Assembly: GCF_029626175.1 (NCBI RefSeq)
Contig: NZ_JARUBM010000002.1
Coordinates: 4,791,001-4,855,000 of the forward strand
Length of the DNA: 64,000 bases
Direction: 5' to 3'
Source: Micromonospora sp. WMMD1082
GTDB lineage: Bacteria; Actinomycetota; Actinomycetes; Mycobacteriales; Micromonosporaceae
Both the position numbers and the translations under genes were made by a program. Below the pieces are notes generated by a model. It had not been told where the DNA came from and ran no database searches. It saw only the letters and a program-made list of their open reading frames with translations. Below are positions 18,566 through 30,070 of this stretch, piece after piece (positions within the stretch are counted from its first letter, which is position 1; every line of letters starts with the position of its first letter).

Positions 18566-19297
18566 GTGAGTCCGGACACCCCCGCCGCCGAACCGCCCGT
18601 ACCGGCATCGCCGGCCTACCCGCAGCAGCCGCCGGCACCGCCGCGCCGTCCCGCCCGTACGGCGGCGATCGGGGCGGTGACGGTGCTGGTGCTGGGGCTG
18701 CTGGGCGCCCCGCTGGGGCTGCTCTGGGCGGCGGTCGCCCCGGCCACCCCGGTCATCAAGAGCGGCGAGGGCGCGATCTACGGCCAGGCGCAGCCGGAGC
18801 AGCCGGTCGCCGCCGACGGGTGGTTCAGCCTGCTCGGGTTGGCGTTCGGGGTGCTCGCCGCGCTCGCGGTGTGGCTCCTGCTGCGCGGGCGGCGGGGGCC
18901 GGTCGGGCTGGTCCTCGTGGTGGCCGGCGGGCTCGCCGCCGGGGTGGTCGCCTGGCAGGTGGGGCGCCGCGTCGGGCTGGTCGACTACGAGCGGTTGCTG
19001 GCGACCGCACCGGACGGGACGCCCTTCGGTAAGCCGGCCGACCTGCGGGCCGGCGGGATCGAGCTGTTCCTCGGGGTGCTGCCGGTGCCGTACGGCAACC
19101 TGCTGTTGCCGGCGTTCGGTGCCGCGGTGGCGTACACCCTGCTCGCCGGCTGGTCGCGGTGGCCCTCGCTGCGCCCCGAGCCGGAGCCCGACGCGGCCTG
19201 GGAGGGGATCAGTTCGGGGCCGGCGGCGGCGTGGCCAGCTCCGCCAACGGCACCGGAACCGCCCGCACCTGGCGCAGCAGAGCCGCCTCGCGGTTGA
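18566..19297 (+). CDS. DUF2567-like membrane protein
   Basis: 243 aa. A proline-rich N-terminus is followed by four hydrophobic segments (about residues 33-60, 92-112, 115-135 and 178-200). The loop VAPATPVIKSGEGAIYGQAQPEQPVAADGWF matches my memory of the DUF2567 family; function unknown. GTG 18566 is preceded by GAGGAT and a 6-nt spacer, consistent with a leaderless transcript. Its last 89 bp overlap the 3' end of the convergent Lon-N gene. Confidence 0.72.
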   Translation: MSPDTPAAEPPVPASPAYPQQPPAPPRRPARTAAIGAVTVLVLGLLGAPLGLLWAAVAPATPVIKSGEGAIYGQAQPEQPVAADGWFSLLGLAFGVLAALAVWLLLRGRRGPVGLVLVVAGGLAAGVVAWQVGRRVGLVDYERLLATAPDGTPFGKPADLRAGGIELFLGVLPVPYGNLLLPAFGAAVAYTLLAGWSRWPSLRPEPEPDAAWEGISSGPAAAWPAPPTAPEPPAPGAAEPPRG

Positions 19298-19910
19298 GCA
19301 GGTTCAGCTCGGCGCGCAGCCGGGCCGCCGTGCCGTCGATGGCGAGCAGCCGCTGCCGGTCCGCGACCGTCAGCGCCGCCGTCGCCGCCACCAGGTGGGA
19401 GAGCACGGTGGGATCCTCGGGCAGCTGCTCGGTGAGCTGGCCCGCCTCGGCCCGGATCAGGCCGAGGTACTGCCGGAAGACGGCGATCACCCGCGCCGCC
19501 AGCACGCCGGCCGCCTCGTCCGGGCCGTCGGGCTCGGGCAGCCACCGGACCTCGGCGGTGAGGTATGGCGCGGAGTGGTGGTCGACGTCGGCCACCCGGA
19601 ACCGTCGCCGCCCCACGGTCACGATGTCGAAGCCCCCGTCGGCCAGCTCGGTGACCTGCCGGAGCTCCGCCGTGCAGCCCACCTCGTGCAGCGTCACCTC
19701 CCCGGCGTCGGGCGCGCTGCGGCCGGCGGCGGACGCGACCTCCCCGCCACGGGCGATGGCCACCACACCGAACTCGCGTGGCGTGCCGTCGGGGAGCCCG
19801 ACCAGGTGCCGGACCAGGGCGCGGTAGCGCTCCTCGAAGATGTGCAGCGGCAGCACCAGCCCGGGGAAGAGCACCGTGGCGAGCGGGAACACCGGCAGCC
19901 GTGCGGTCAC
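19209..19910 (-). CDS. Lon N-terminal (LON substrate-binding) domain protein
   Basis: 233 aa. It starts TARLPVFPLATVLFPGLVLPLHIFEERYR, the typical opening of the LON-N/PUA-like domain, with GVVAIARGGEV and GCTAELRQVTELADGG further in. There is no AAA+ or protease domain, so this is the stand-alone family of unclear function, possibly substrate recognition. GTG 19910 is preceded by TAGGCT (19923-19918) and a 7-nt spacer, which favours this start over a longer one at 19958. It is divergent from hisD. Confidence 0.85.
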   Translation of the reverse strand: MTARLPVFPLATVLFPGLVLPLHIFEERYRALVRHLVGLPDGTPREFGVVAIARGGEVASAAGRSAPDAGEVTLHEVGCTAELRQVTELADGGFDIVTVGRRRFRVADVDHHSAPYLTAEVRWLPEPDGPDEAAGVLAARVIAVFRQYLGLIRAEAGQLTEQLPEDPTVLSHLVAATAALTVADRQRLLAIDGTAARLRAELNLLNREAALLRQVRAVPVPLAELATPPPAPN

Positions 19911-20004
19911 GTGATCAAGCCTAGCCCGATCGGCGACCGGCGGCGTGTCCCGGCTCACCGTCCCGGACAGCGGGCGGCGCCGGTCGGCCCGGCGCGGGGC
20001 CGCC

Positions 20005-20017
20005 TAGACTCGCAGGC

Positions 20018-20018
<1 letters not shown>
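20005..20018 (+). promoter_or_regulatory. hisD -10 element, leaderless start
   Basis: TAGACT at 20005-20010 followed by a 7-nt spacer and the GTG of hisD. The distance places the transcription start at or next to the start codon. The divergent Lon-N gene has a matching element at 19923-19918, so 19911-20017 is a short bidirectional promoter region. Confidence 0.55.
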
Positions 20019-23093
<3,075 letters not shown>

Positions 23094-23127
23094 CCGCCCC
23101 GCGCGCCGCCGGGCGGGGGTGCCGCCG

Positions 23128-23301
23128 ATGAGCGGGGTGCTGCCGACGCTGCTGCTGATCTTCGCCGGGGTGCTGGTGGGCGGGACGGTGTCCCTGCACC
23201 GGCAGGGCGCACCGCGCGGCGCGGTGGTGGTGACCGCGCTGCTGGCGGTGCTCGCCACGGTCGCCGGGGTGCTGTGGCTGCTGCCCGGGGAGGGGTCGTG
23301 A
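23128..23301 (+). CDS. 57-aa membrane protein within the his operon
   Basis: 57 aa made almost entirely of two hydrophobic helices (about residues 3-22 and 31-52) joined by a basic loop HRQGAPRG. No function recognised. ATG 23128 follows GGGCGGGGGTG, and the stop overlaps the hisH GTG by 4 nt, so it is probably translated in coupling with hisH. Confidence 0.75.
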   Translation: MSGVLPTLLLIFAGVLVGGTVSLHRQGAPRGAVVVTALLAVLATVAGVLWLLPGEGS

Positions 23302-23966
23302 CCGACCGGATCGTCGGCCGGCCGGCCGACGGCCGGCGGCGCGTCGTGGTGCTCGACCACGGCTCGGGCAACCTGCGTTCCGCCGAGCGCGCGCTGGCCG
23401 CGGCCGGTGCCGACGTACGGGTCACCGGTGATCTCGCCGCCGCGGCCGACGCCGACGGTCTGGTGGTGCCCGGGGTGGGTGCCTTCGCCGCCTGCATGGC
23501 CGGGATCGAGGCGATCGGTGCCGGCCCGGTGATCGCCGGGCGGGTCGCCGCGGGCCGGCCGGTGCTGGGCATCTGCGTGGGCATGCAGATCCTCTTCGAG
23601 TCCGGCGACGAGCACGGGGTGGTCACCAAGGGGCTCGGCCTGTTGCCGGGCACCGTCACCCGGCTCGCCGCCGCCCGGTTGCCGCACATGGGCTGGAACA
23701 CCGTGCAGGCGCCGGTGGGCTCGGTGCTCTTCGCCGGCCTGCCCGCCGACAGCCGGTTCTACTTCGTCCACTCCTACGCCGTCGGTGACGCCGGCGCGCT
23801 GGCCGCCGCCGGGGCGAGGGTGACCACGGCCCACCACGACGGCGACTTCGTCGCCGCCGTGGAACGGGGTGCGCTCTCGGCCGCCCAGTTCCATCCCGAG
23901 AAGTCCGCCGACACCGGTGCCGCGTTGCTGCGCAACTGGCTGGCCACCGTCCCGTCCGGTGGCTGA
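23298..23966 (+). CDS. hisH: HisH, glutamine amidotransferase subunit of IGP synthase
   Basis: 222 aa. It releases ammonia from glutamine for HisF. The class I amidotransferase triad is visible: nucleophile Cys in GICVGMQILFESG and His/Glu in QFHPEKSADTG; LDHGSGNLRS and PHMGWNTV are family motifs. GTG 23298 lies in the stop of the preceding small gene and an SD-like GGGGAGGGG sits just upstream. Confidence 0.95.
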   Translation: MTDRIVGRPADGRRRVVVLDHGSGNLRSAERALAAAGADVRVTGDLAAAADADGLVVPGVGAFAACMAGIEAIGAGPVIAGRVAAGRPVLGICVGMQILFESGDEHGVVTKGLGLLPGTVTRLAAARLPHMGWNTVQAPVGSVLFAGLPADSRFYFVHSYAVGDAGALAAAGARVTTAHHDGDFVAAVERGALSAAQFHPEKSADTGAALLRNWLATVPSGG

Positions 23967-23996
23967 CCCGGTGGGTGGCGCCGGCCGGGAGTCGCG

Positions 23997-24317
23997 GTGA
24001 GCAAGGAACGGGCCCAGCGCCGGGCGGCCCGGGAGGCGGAGCTGGCGCGGCGCCGGGTGCTGCGGGAACGCGCGACGGCCCGCCGGGACCGACGCCGCGC
24101 GCTGCTGCGCCGGATGGTGCCCACGGTGCGTCGCGGCCGGACGGGTCGGCTGCCGAGGTACTCCCGGGGCGAGCGGTCCGCCATCGTGGCGCTGACGCTG
24201 GCGGCGATCGTCCTCATCTGGGCGCTCGTGCCCGACCTCGCCCTTCGCCTCATGCTGATCGTGCTGCTACTGCTCGTACTGCCGGTGATCGTGGTGATCG
24301 CCCTGGACCGCCGTTGA
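23997..24317 (+). CDS. 106-aa arginine-rich membrane protein in the his operon
   Basis: 106 aa. The first 60 residues are strongly basic (Arg-rich, helical) and are followed by two hydrophobic helices (about residues 62-80 and 82-102). Not recognised beyond being a small conserved-type membrane protein in a his operon. It starts at GTG 23997, 30 nt after hisH, and ends just before priA. Confidence 0.75.
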   Translation: MSKERAQRRAAREAELARRRVLRERATARRDRRRALLRRMVPTVRRGRTGRLPRYSRGERSAIVALTLAAIVLIWALVPDLALRLMLIVLLLLVLPVIVVIALDRR

Positions 24318-24339
24318 CCATGTGAGAGGGACAAGACAG

Positions 24340-25092
24340 ATGAGCCTCACCCTGTTGCCCGCCGTGGATGTCGCCGACGGCCAGGCCGTCCGGCTCGTGC
24401 AGGGCGCCGCGGGCAGCGAGACCGCGTACGGCGACCCGCTCGACGCCGCCCTGGCGTGGCAGCGTGACGGCGCCGAGTGGATCCACCTGGTCGACCTCGA
24501 CGCCGCGTTCGGCCGGGGCGCCAACGCCGAGTTGCTCGCCGACGTGGTGCGCCGCCTCGACGTACGGGTCGAACTCTCCGGTGGCATCCGTGACGACGCC
24601 TCGCTGCGCGCCGCGCTGGCCACCGGCGCCGCACGGGTGAACATCGGCACGGCCGCCCTGGAGGACCCGCAGTGGTGTGACCGGGTCTGCGCGGAGTACG
24701 GCGACCGGGTCGCGATCGGGCTGGACGTGCGGGGCCGGACCCTGGCGGCCCGGGGGTGGACCCGCGACGGCGGCGACCTGTACGAGGTGCTGGAGCGGCT
24801 GGACAAGGCGGGTGCCTCCCGGTACGTGGTCACCGACATCACCAAGGACGGCACCATGCGCGGGCCGAACCTGGACCTGCTGCGTGAGGTGTGCGCCCGT
24901 ACGGACGCGCCGGTGATCGCTTCCGGCGGCGTCTCCACCCTCGACGACCTGCGGGCGTTGGCCACGCTGGAGCCGGTCGGGGTGGAGGGGGTGATCGCCG
25001 GCAAGGCGCTCTACGCGGGCGCGTTCACCGTGGCGCAGGCCCTGGACGTCCTCGCCCGGTCGGGCGGGTCGGCACCGCCGGCGCAGGGATAG
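24340..25092 (+). CDS. priA: PriA, bifunctional HisA/TrpF isomerase
   Basis: 250 aa (beta/alpha)8 barrel catalysing the ProFAR isomerisation in histidine synthesis. Actinobacterial PriA also performs the PRA isomerase step of tryptophan synthesis. The sequence has [18 protein letters not shown] (first catalytic Asp), [10 protein letters not shown] and [17 protein letters not shown] (second catalytic Asp). No trpF accompanies the trp genes in this window, which supports the dual role. ATG 24340 is preferred over GTG 24322 because GAGAGGGACAAG lies upstream and the family starts here. Confidence 0.93.
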   Translation: MSLTLLPAVDVADGQAVRLVQGAAGSETAYGDPLDAALAWQRDGAEWIHLVDLDAAFGRGANAELLADVVRRLDVRVELSGGIRDDASLRAALATGAARVNIGTAALEDPQWCDRVCAEYGDRVAIGLDVRGRTLAARGWTRDGGDLYEVLERLDKAGASRYVVTDITKDGTMRGPNLDLLREVCARTDAPVIASGGVSTLDDLRALATLEPVGVEGVIAGKALYAGAFTVAQALDVLARSGGSAPPAQG

Positions 25093-25102
25093 GCTCGCGG
25101 CA
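25090..25102 (+). promoter_or_regulatory. hisF -10 element, leaderless start
   Basis: TAGGCT (25090-25095) and a 6-nt spacer precede the ATG of hisF, matching the leaderless pattern. The first two bases lie within the end of priA, so hisF may be transcribed separately as well as with the operon. Confidence 0.5.
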
Positions 25103-25869
25103 TGACGGTGGCGGTGCGGGTGATCCCCTGTCTCGACGTGGACGCGGGCCGGGTGGTCAAGGGCGTCAACTTCCTCGACCTGCGCGACGCGGGCGACCCC
25201 GTCGAGCTGGCGGCCGCGTACGATCGCGCGGGCGCCGACGAGCTGACCTTCCTCGACGTCACCGCCTCCTCCGGCGATCGCGGCACGATGCTCGACGTGG
25301 TCCGGCGCACAGCGGAGTCGGTCTTCATCCCGCTGACGGTGGGCGGCGGCGTCCGCACCGTGGCGGACGTGGACACTCTGCTGCGCGCCGGTGCCGACAA
25401 GATCGGGGTGAACACGGCGGCGATCGCCCGGCCGGAACTGCTCGCCGAGATCGCGGAGCGGTTCGGTCGGCAGGTGCTGGTGCTCTCGTTGGACGTCCGG
25501 CGGGCCCCGGCCGGCACCACGCCCAGCGGTTTCGAGGTGACCACGCACGGTGGCCGGCGCGGTACCGGGCTCGACGCCGTGCGGTGGGCGCGGCGCGGTG
25601 CCGAGTTGGGTGCGGGGGAGATCCTGCTCAACTCGATGGACGCCGACGGCACCAAGGCCGGCTTCGACCTCGAACTCATCGGCGCGGTGCGCCGGGTCGT
25701 CGACGTGCCGGTGGTGGCCAGCGGCGGTGCGGGCGAGGTGGCCCACTTCCCCCCGGCGGTCGGCGCGGGCGCCGACGCGGTGCTGGCCGCCAGCGTCTTC
25801 CACTTCGGTGAGTTGACCGTGGCGCAGGTCAAGGACGTGCTGCGCGCCGCGGGCCACCCGGTGCGCTGA
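25102..25869 (+). CDS. hisF: HisF, cyclase subunit of IGP synthase
   Basis: 255 aa TIM barrel. With ammonia from HisH it converts PRFAR to imidazole glycerol phosphate and AICAR. Catalytic aspartates are in [17 protein letters not shown] and [14 protein letters not shown]; the phosphate-binding [10 protein letters not shown] is also clear. It starts 9 nt after priA and is the last gene of the his operon. Confidence 0.97.
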   Translation: MTVAVRVIPCLDVDAGRVVKGVNFLDLRDAGDPVELAAAYDRAGADELTFLDVTASSGDRGTMLDVVRRTAESVFIPLTVGGGVRTVADVDTLLRAGADKIGVNTAAIARPELLAEIAERFGRQVLVLSLDVRRAPAGTTPSGFEVTTHGGRRGTGLDAVRWARRGAELGAGEILLNSMDADGTKAGFDLELIGAVRRVVDVPVVASGGAGEVAHFPPAVGAGADAVLAASVFHFGELTVAQVKDVLRAAGHPVR

Positions 25870-25879
25870 CGTCGCCTGG

Positions 25880-25900
25880 CGGGTGGCTCAGCCCCACCCG
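25880..25900. terminator. hairpin between convergent hisF and hypothetical gene
   Basis: Perfect 7-bp stem CGGGTGG / CCACCCG with a 7-nt loop. It overlaps the last codons of the minus-strand gene and could terminate both directions. Confidence 0.35.
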
Positions 25901-26349
25901 GAGTGGCCCTCGGGGGAGCGCCGGGGCATCGGGATGGACCGCACCAGGTATTCCTGCACGGCGGCGGTGTGCTCGGCCTCGTCGAGGTGCCACTCCGCGG
26001 TGCCGGGGGCGTGCCGGCGGCTGAGCACCCCCTGCACGGTGTCGACCGTGGTGGCCAGCCCGGCGCTCGGCCGGGAGCGCCAGAGGCGTTCGCCATCGGC
26101 GGTGAGCCGGAACCAGCCGTCGGAGACGTCCACCAGGCCGGCACCGAGCAGCCGGCGGATCGCCTCCTCGATGTCGTGCCGTTCGGGGATGGTCTGGTCG
26201 AGGTGGTCGGCGGTGGAGAGCACGTCGGCGAGGCGTACGCCCTCGGGGCGGCGGGTGGTCGCGGATCGCCGGTGGCGGCCGGCGCCGCTGGCGATCACCA
26301 ACGAGACGAAGATCCATGCGTCGGTGCGACGCCAGGCGTTGTCCCCCAT
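25888..26349 (-). CDS. hypothetical protein, winged-helix-like
   Basis: 153 aa, not recognised. The middle part (VLSTADHLDQTIPERHDIEEAIRRLLGAGLVDVSDGWFRLTADGERLWR) has the look of a winged-helix domain in which a helical segment precedes a two-strand wing; no conserved catalytic residues are seen. ATG 26349 is preceded by CAGAAT (26361-26356) and a 6-nt spacer, the leaderless pattern, and by a GCCGGG/CCCGGC hairpin at 26361-26375. It may be a small regulator; this is inference. Confidence 0.6.
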   Translation of the reverse strand: MGDNAWRRTDAWIFVSLVIASGAGRHRRSATTRRPEGVRLADVLSTADHLDQTIPERHDIEEAIRRLLGAGLVDVSDGWFRLTADGERLWRSRPSAGLATTVDTVQGVLSRRHAPGTAEWHLDEAEHTAAVQEYLVRSIPMPRRSPEGHSGWG

Positions 26350-26490
26350 GCGGAGATTCTGCCGGGCGACCCGGCTTCAGGAAAATACCGCCCGGCTTAC
26401 TGCGACATCCGGTGATGGTGTTGTTGCCGACAGTAGCTCGGGGGTGGACGAATCTGACCCGATCCGGTATGGGGCGGTGCGCGGTGACCG

Positions 26491-27165
26491 TCAGGTGGCC
26501 GGCGCCGCCTCGATCCGCTCCGGCGCCGGCGGGCCCGGCTCGGCGACGTCGAAGAGGGGCAGGAACAGCTGGGCGAGCGGGCCGATGGTCAGCGCGTAGG
26601 CGACCGTGCCGACGCCGACCGTCCCGCCGAGCAGCGCTCCCGTGGCCAGCACGCCGAGCTCGATGACGGTGCGGACCAGGCGCAGCGACCGGCCGGGCCG
26701 GCGGGCGACGAGGCCGGTCATCAGCCCGTCGCGGGGGCCGGGCCCGAGGCGGGCACCGAGGTAGAGCGCGGTGGCCGCGCCGTTGCCGACGATGCCGCAG
26801 GTCAGCAGCGCGATCCGCAGGGGCAGCGGCCCGCCGGGTGGCAGCAGGGCCAGGGTGGCGTCGACCGCCAGGCCGATCACCACCACGTTGGCCACGGTGC
26901 CGATGCCCGGGCGTTGCCGCAGCGGAATCCAGGCCAGCAGCACCAGCGCGCCCACACCGATGACCACGGTGCCCATGCTCAGGCCGGTCAGCCGGGACAA
27001 CCCCTGGTGGAATACGTCCCAGGGGTTCAGCCCCAGCCCGGAGCGGATCATCAGCGCCATGCTGAACCCGTAGAGGAAGAGTCCGACGAACAACTGCGTC
27101 AGCCGCCGGACCGGCCGGTGCTGGAGGTTGCCAATCAATGCCACGGATGCCACTCTAGGTGCCAA
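26491..27165 (-). CDS. YczE-family integral membrane protein
   Basis: 224 aa with five or six hydrophobic helices and the family pattern LFLYGFSMALMIRSGLGLNPWDVFHQGLSRLTGLSMG near the N-terminus and GPGPRDGLM in the middle. Function is unproven; YczE-like proteins are often divergent from MocR-type regulators, as here. The start is ambiguous: TTG 27165, GTG 27153 or GTG 27144; the conserved part begins about ten residues later. Confidence 0.8.
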   Translation of the reverse strand: MAPRVASVALIGNLQHRPVRRLTQLFVGLFLYGFSMALMIRSGLGLNPWDVFHQGLSRLTGLSMGTVVIGVGALVLLAWIPLRQRPGIGTVANVVVIGLAVDATLALLPPGGPLPLRIALLTCGIVGNGAATALYLGARLGPGPRDGLMTGLVARRPGRSLRLVRTVIELGVLATGALLGGTVGVGTVAYALTIGPLAQLFLPLFDVAEPGPPAPERIEAAPAT

Positions 27166-27187
27166 TCGGCGACATCATAGAGCCAAT
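27130..27187. promoter_or_regulatory. GCCAAT direct repeats between yczE and the MocR gene
   Basis: Three copies of GCCAAT in the same orientation start at 27130, 27161 and 27182. The last two are 21 bp apart (two helical turns) and read GCCAATCGG and GCCAATATCGG. They flank both start regions of the divergent pair and are candidate binding sites for the MocR regulator. Confidence 0.45.
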
Positions 27188-27202
27188 ATCGGGGGAGTGG
27201 CC

Positions 27203-28660
27203 ATGGCGAATCAGGTCCGCGGCGTCCAATTGGCGCGGTTGCTCGGGCAGTGGCACGCCCTGCCCGGCCGGCGGCGCAGCCCCGACTACGCGGCGCTGGC
27301 CGGCGCCGTACGCGGTCTGCTCGCCGACGGGCGACTGCCCCTGGGCGTGCGGCTGCCGGCCGAGCGGGACCTGGCCGAGGCGCTGCGGATCAGCCGGACC
27401 ACCGTCACCGCCGCCTACCGCGAGCTGCGCGACAGCGGGCACCTGGCCAGCCGGCGGGGCGCGGGCAGCTGGACGATGCTGCCCCGGACGCACCGGGTGG
27501 CCGCCAACGGGCTCTGGACCCCGCTGGACGACCGGGACGTGCTCGACCTCGGTGTGGCGGCGCTGGCCGCGCCGCCCGAGCTGCTGCCGGCGGCCCGCGC
27601 GGCGACCGAGGACCTGCCCCGCTACCTCGGTGGTGCCGGGTACCACCCGGTCGGGATCATCGAGCTGCGGGAGGCGGTCGCCCAGCGGTACACCGAGCGG
27701 GGACTACCCACCTCGCCCGAGCAGATCATGGTCACCAACGGTACGCAGCACGCCCTGGACCTGGTGCTGCGGTTGGTGCTAGCCCCGGGTGGCGGTGTGC
27801 TGGTGGAGTCGCCGAGCTACCCCAACGCGCTCGCGGCGCTGGCCGCCCGCCGGGCCCGGATCACCACCTACGGCCTGGCCGCCGACGCCAGCGGCTGGGA
27901 CGCGGATCTGCTGCTGGGCACGCTGCGGCAGGTGCGCCCGCGGGTGGGGTACCTGATCCCCGACTTCCAGAACCCGACCGGCCATCTGATGTCGGCCGAG
28001 CTGCGGGAGCGGCTGGTGGCCACCGCGCACGCCGTCGGCACCGACCTGGTGATCGACGAGTCCTTCGTGGACCTGCCACTGGGCGGGACCGAGCTGCCGC
28101 CGCCGACGGCGAGCTTCGACCGGCACTCCCGGGTGGTCAGCATCGGCGGGATGAGCAAGCCGTTCTGGGGCGGGCTGCGGATCGGCTGGATCCGGACCTC
28201 CGCACCGCAGGTGCAGCGGCTGGCCGCCGCCCGGGTGGGCGTCGACATGGCCAGCCCGGTGCTGGACCAGCTGGTCGCCGTGCACCTGCTGAACGCCGGG
28301 CCGGCGATCCGGGCCGCCCGGCGGGCGCAGCTGGCCGCCCAGCGGGACGCGCTGCTCGACGCGCTGGCCGCCCGGCTGCCGCAGTGGCGGGTCGTCGTCC
28401 CCCGTGGTGGCGTGACGCTCTGGGCCGAGTTGGACGGGCCGATCTCCAGCGCGCTGGCGCGGGCGGCCGAGGAGACCGGCGTACGCCTGGCGCCCGGCCC
28501 CCGGTTCGGCCTGGACGGCACGCTCGAACGGTTCCTGCGGCTGCCCTTCACCCTTCCGGCCGCCGACCTGGTCGAGGCGGTCGGGCGGATCGCCGCGGTC
28601 CGCTACGACCTGGACCGGGCGGGGCAGCCCCGATGGCGGGAGCCGAGCGTCATCGCCTGA
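27203..28660 (+). CDS. MocR/PdxR-family transcriptional regulator
   Basis: 485 aa. An N-terminal GntR winged helix-turn-helix (LPLGVRLPAERDLAEALRISRTTVTAAYRELRDSGHLASRRGAGSW) is fused to a fold-type I aminotransferase domain. PLP-site motifs are NGTQHALDLVLR, IPDFQNPTGH, IDESF and the lysine in SIGGMSKPFWGGLRIGWIR. Such regulators sense PLP or an aminated ligand and usually control the divergent gene, here yczE. ATG 27203 follows GGGGGAG by 5 nt. Confidence 0.9.
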   Translation: MANQVRGVQLARLLGQWHALPGRRRSPDYAALAGAVRGLLADGRLPLGVRLPAERDLAEALRISRTTVTAAYRELRDSGHLASRRGAGSWTMLPRTHRVAANGLWTPLDDRDVLDLGVAALAAPPELLPAARAATEDLPRYLGGAGYHPVGIIELREAVAQRYTERGLPTSPEQIMVTNGTQHALDLVLRLVLAPGGGVLVESPSYPNALAALAARRARITTYGLAADASGWDADLLLGTLRQVRPRVGYLIPDFQNPTGHLMSAELRERLVATAHAVGTDLVIDESFVDLPLGGTELPPPTASFDRHSRVVSIGGMSKPFWGGLRIGWIRTSAPQVQRLAAARVGVDMASPVLDQLVAVHLLNAGPAIRAARRAQLAAQRDALLDALAARLPQWRVVVPRGGVTLWAELDGPISSALARAAEETGVRLAPGPRFGLDGTLERFLRLPFTLPAADLVEAVGRIAAVRYDLDRAGQPRWREPSVIA

Positions 28661-28692
28661 CCTGGGCCGGCGGCGACGGGCAGACTGCCGGG

Positions 28693-30003
28693 GTGGAGGG
28701 CGTCGAGGGGGTGCGGTGGTCACGCGGGGTACGGCCCGGCGCCCCGGGCTCCCGCGCCACCCGCCTGGAACTCTTCTACGACCTCGTCTTCGTCTTCGCC
28801 TTCATCAACGTCACCACGCTCGCCGCCGACAACCCCACGGCACGCGGCCTGGTGCAGTGCCTGATCGTGCTGGCCCTGCTCTGGTGGGCGTGGACCGGGT
28901 TCGCCGTACTCGGCAACGTGGTCCGGACCGACCAGGGCATCCTGCCGTTCGTCGCGTTCGCCACGATGGCCGGGGCGTTCGTGTTCGCCCTGGCCATGCC
29001 GCAGGCCTTCCACAGCGAGGCCGGCGGGCTGCCCGGCCCGCTGGTGTTCGCCGTCTGCTACTTCCTGGTCCGCGCCGTGCAGGTGGCGATCTTCGGCTGG
29101 CTGGCCCGTGGCGACCGTGAACTGCGCCGTCGCTTCCTGTTCGTGATGGGCCGTGGGCTGATCGTGGCGGCGCTGGTCCTCGCCGCCGCGCTGGTGCCGC
29201 AGCGGCTGGCCGGCGAGCCCGGCGAGTTCGGCGTGCGGCTGGTGCTGTGGATCGCCGCGCTCGCCGTCGAGTACGGCGCCGCGCTGGCCCTGCGCGGCAG
29301 CGGCTGGACGGTGCTGTCGGCCGGCCACTGGGCGGAGCGGCACGCCCAGATCGTGTTGGTGGCGCTCGGCGAAACGATCATCGCGCTGGGGCTCGGCGCC
29401 GGGTTCGTCATCGACCTGCCGCTGACCTGGTTGGTGATCATCGCGGCGACGCTCGGCGTGGTGGTGGTCGCCGCGCTGTGGTGGGCGTACTTCGACACCC
29501 TCGCGCTGGCCATGGAGCAGGCGCTGCATCGCACCCGGGACCGGCTGGCGCGCGCGGTGCTGGCCCGGGACGCCTACACCTACCTGCACCTGCCACTGGT
29601 CGCCGGCCCGATCCTGTTCGCCCTGGGGCTCAAACGGATGCTCGGCGGAGCCGCCGCGCCGGCCACGCCGGCCGGGAGCGTGTTGCCCGGGTTCGACCTG
29701 CTGGTCCTGCACGGCGGGGTGGCGCTCTACCTGCTGGCGCTGGTGGCGCTCGGCTGGCGGGTGCTGCGGGTGGTGCGCTGGCCGACGATCGCCGGGACAG
29801 CCCTGCTGGCGGCGCTGGTGCCGGTCGCCGCCCGGGTGCCGGAGCTGGTGGCCCTCGGGGCGCTCACCGTGGCGGTACTGGCCACGACCGCGGTGCAGAC
29901 GCTGGTGGACGCGCCGCTGCGCCGGCGGGTCCGGGAGGTGGCGTTGGCGGAGCAACTCGCCGTCGAGGCGGAGCAGACCACCTGGCGGGGCCGCCACCTG
30001 TGA
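28693..30003 (+). CDS. LtrA-family (low temperature requirement) membrane protein
   Basis: 436 aa with about ten to twelve hydrophobic helices. It starts with the family hallmark RATRLELFYDLVFVFAFINVTTL and contains WAERHAQIVLVALGETIIALG and WWAYFD. The biochemical role is unknown. GTG 28693 is preceded by CAGACT and a 6-nt spacer; an upstream ATG at 28633 would overlap the MocR gene. The longer in-frame opening back to 27250 is a shadow of that gene. Confidence 0.88.
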   Translation: MEGVEGVRWSRGVRPGAPGSRATRLELFYDLVFVFAFINVTTLAADNPTARGLVQCLIVLALLWWAWTGFAVLGNVVRTDQGILPFVAFATMAGAFVFALAMPQAFHSEAGGLPGPLVFAVCYFLVRAVQVAIFGWLARGDRELRRRFLFVMGRGLIVAALVLAAALVPQRLAGEPGEFGVRLVLWIAALAVEYGAALALRGSGWTVLSAGHWAERHAQIVLVALGETIIALGLGAGFVIDLPLTWLVIIAATLGVVVVAALWWAYFDTLALAMEQALHRTRDRLARAVLARDAYTYLHLPLVAGPILFALGLKRMLGGAAAPATPAGSVLPGFDLLVLHGGVALYLLALVALGWRVLRVVRWPTIAGTALLAALVPVAARVPELVALGALTVAVLATTAVQTLVDAPLRRRVREVALAEQLAVEAEQTTWRGRHL

Positions 30004-30019
30004 CATCGCCCGCCGGAAG

Positions 30020-30060
30020 CCCGCCGGTCCCGCACCCGGCTCGGGTGCGGGACCGGCGGG
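30020..30060. terminator. perfect 19-bp hairpin between convergent genes
   Basis: Left arm 30020-30038 and right arm 30042-30060 are exactly complementary over 19 bp with a 3-nt loop (GCT). It sits midway between the stops of ltrA and the acyl-CoA ligase and is a strong bidirectional terminator candidate despite lacking a U-tract. Confidence 0.75.
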
Positions 30061-30070
30061 GAAACGGTCG

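Noticed and set aside
27250..28692. Upstream half of a 917-codon frame reaching into ltrA
   Set aside because: Only the part from about 28693 resembles a protein family. The rest overlaps the MocR gene in another frame and is Arg/Gly/Ala-rich.
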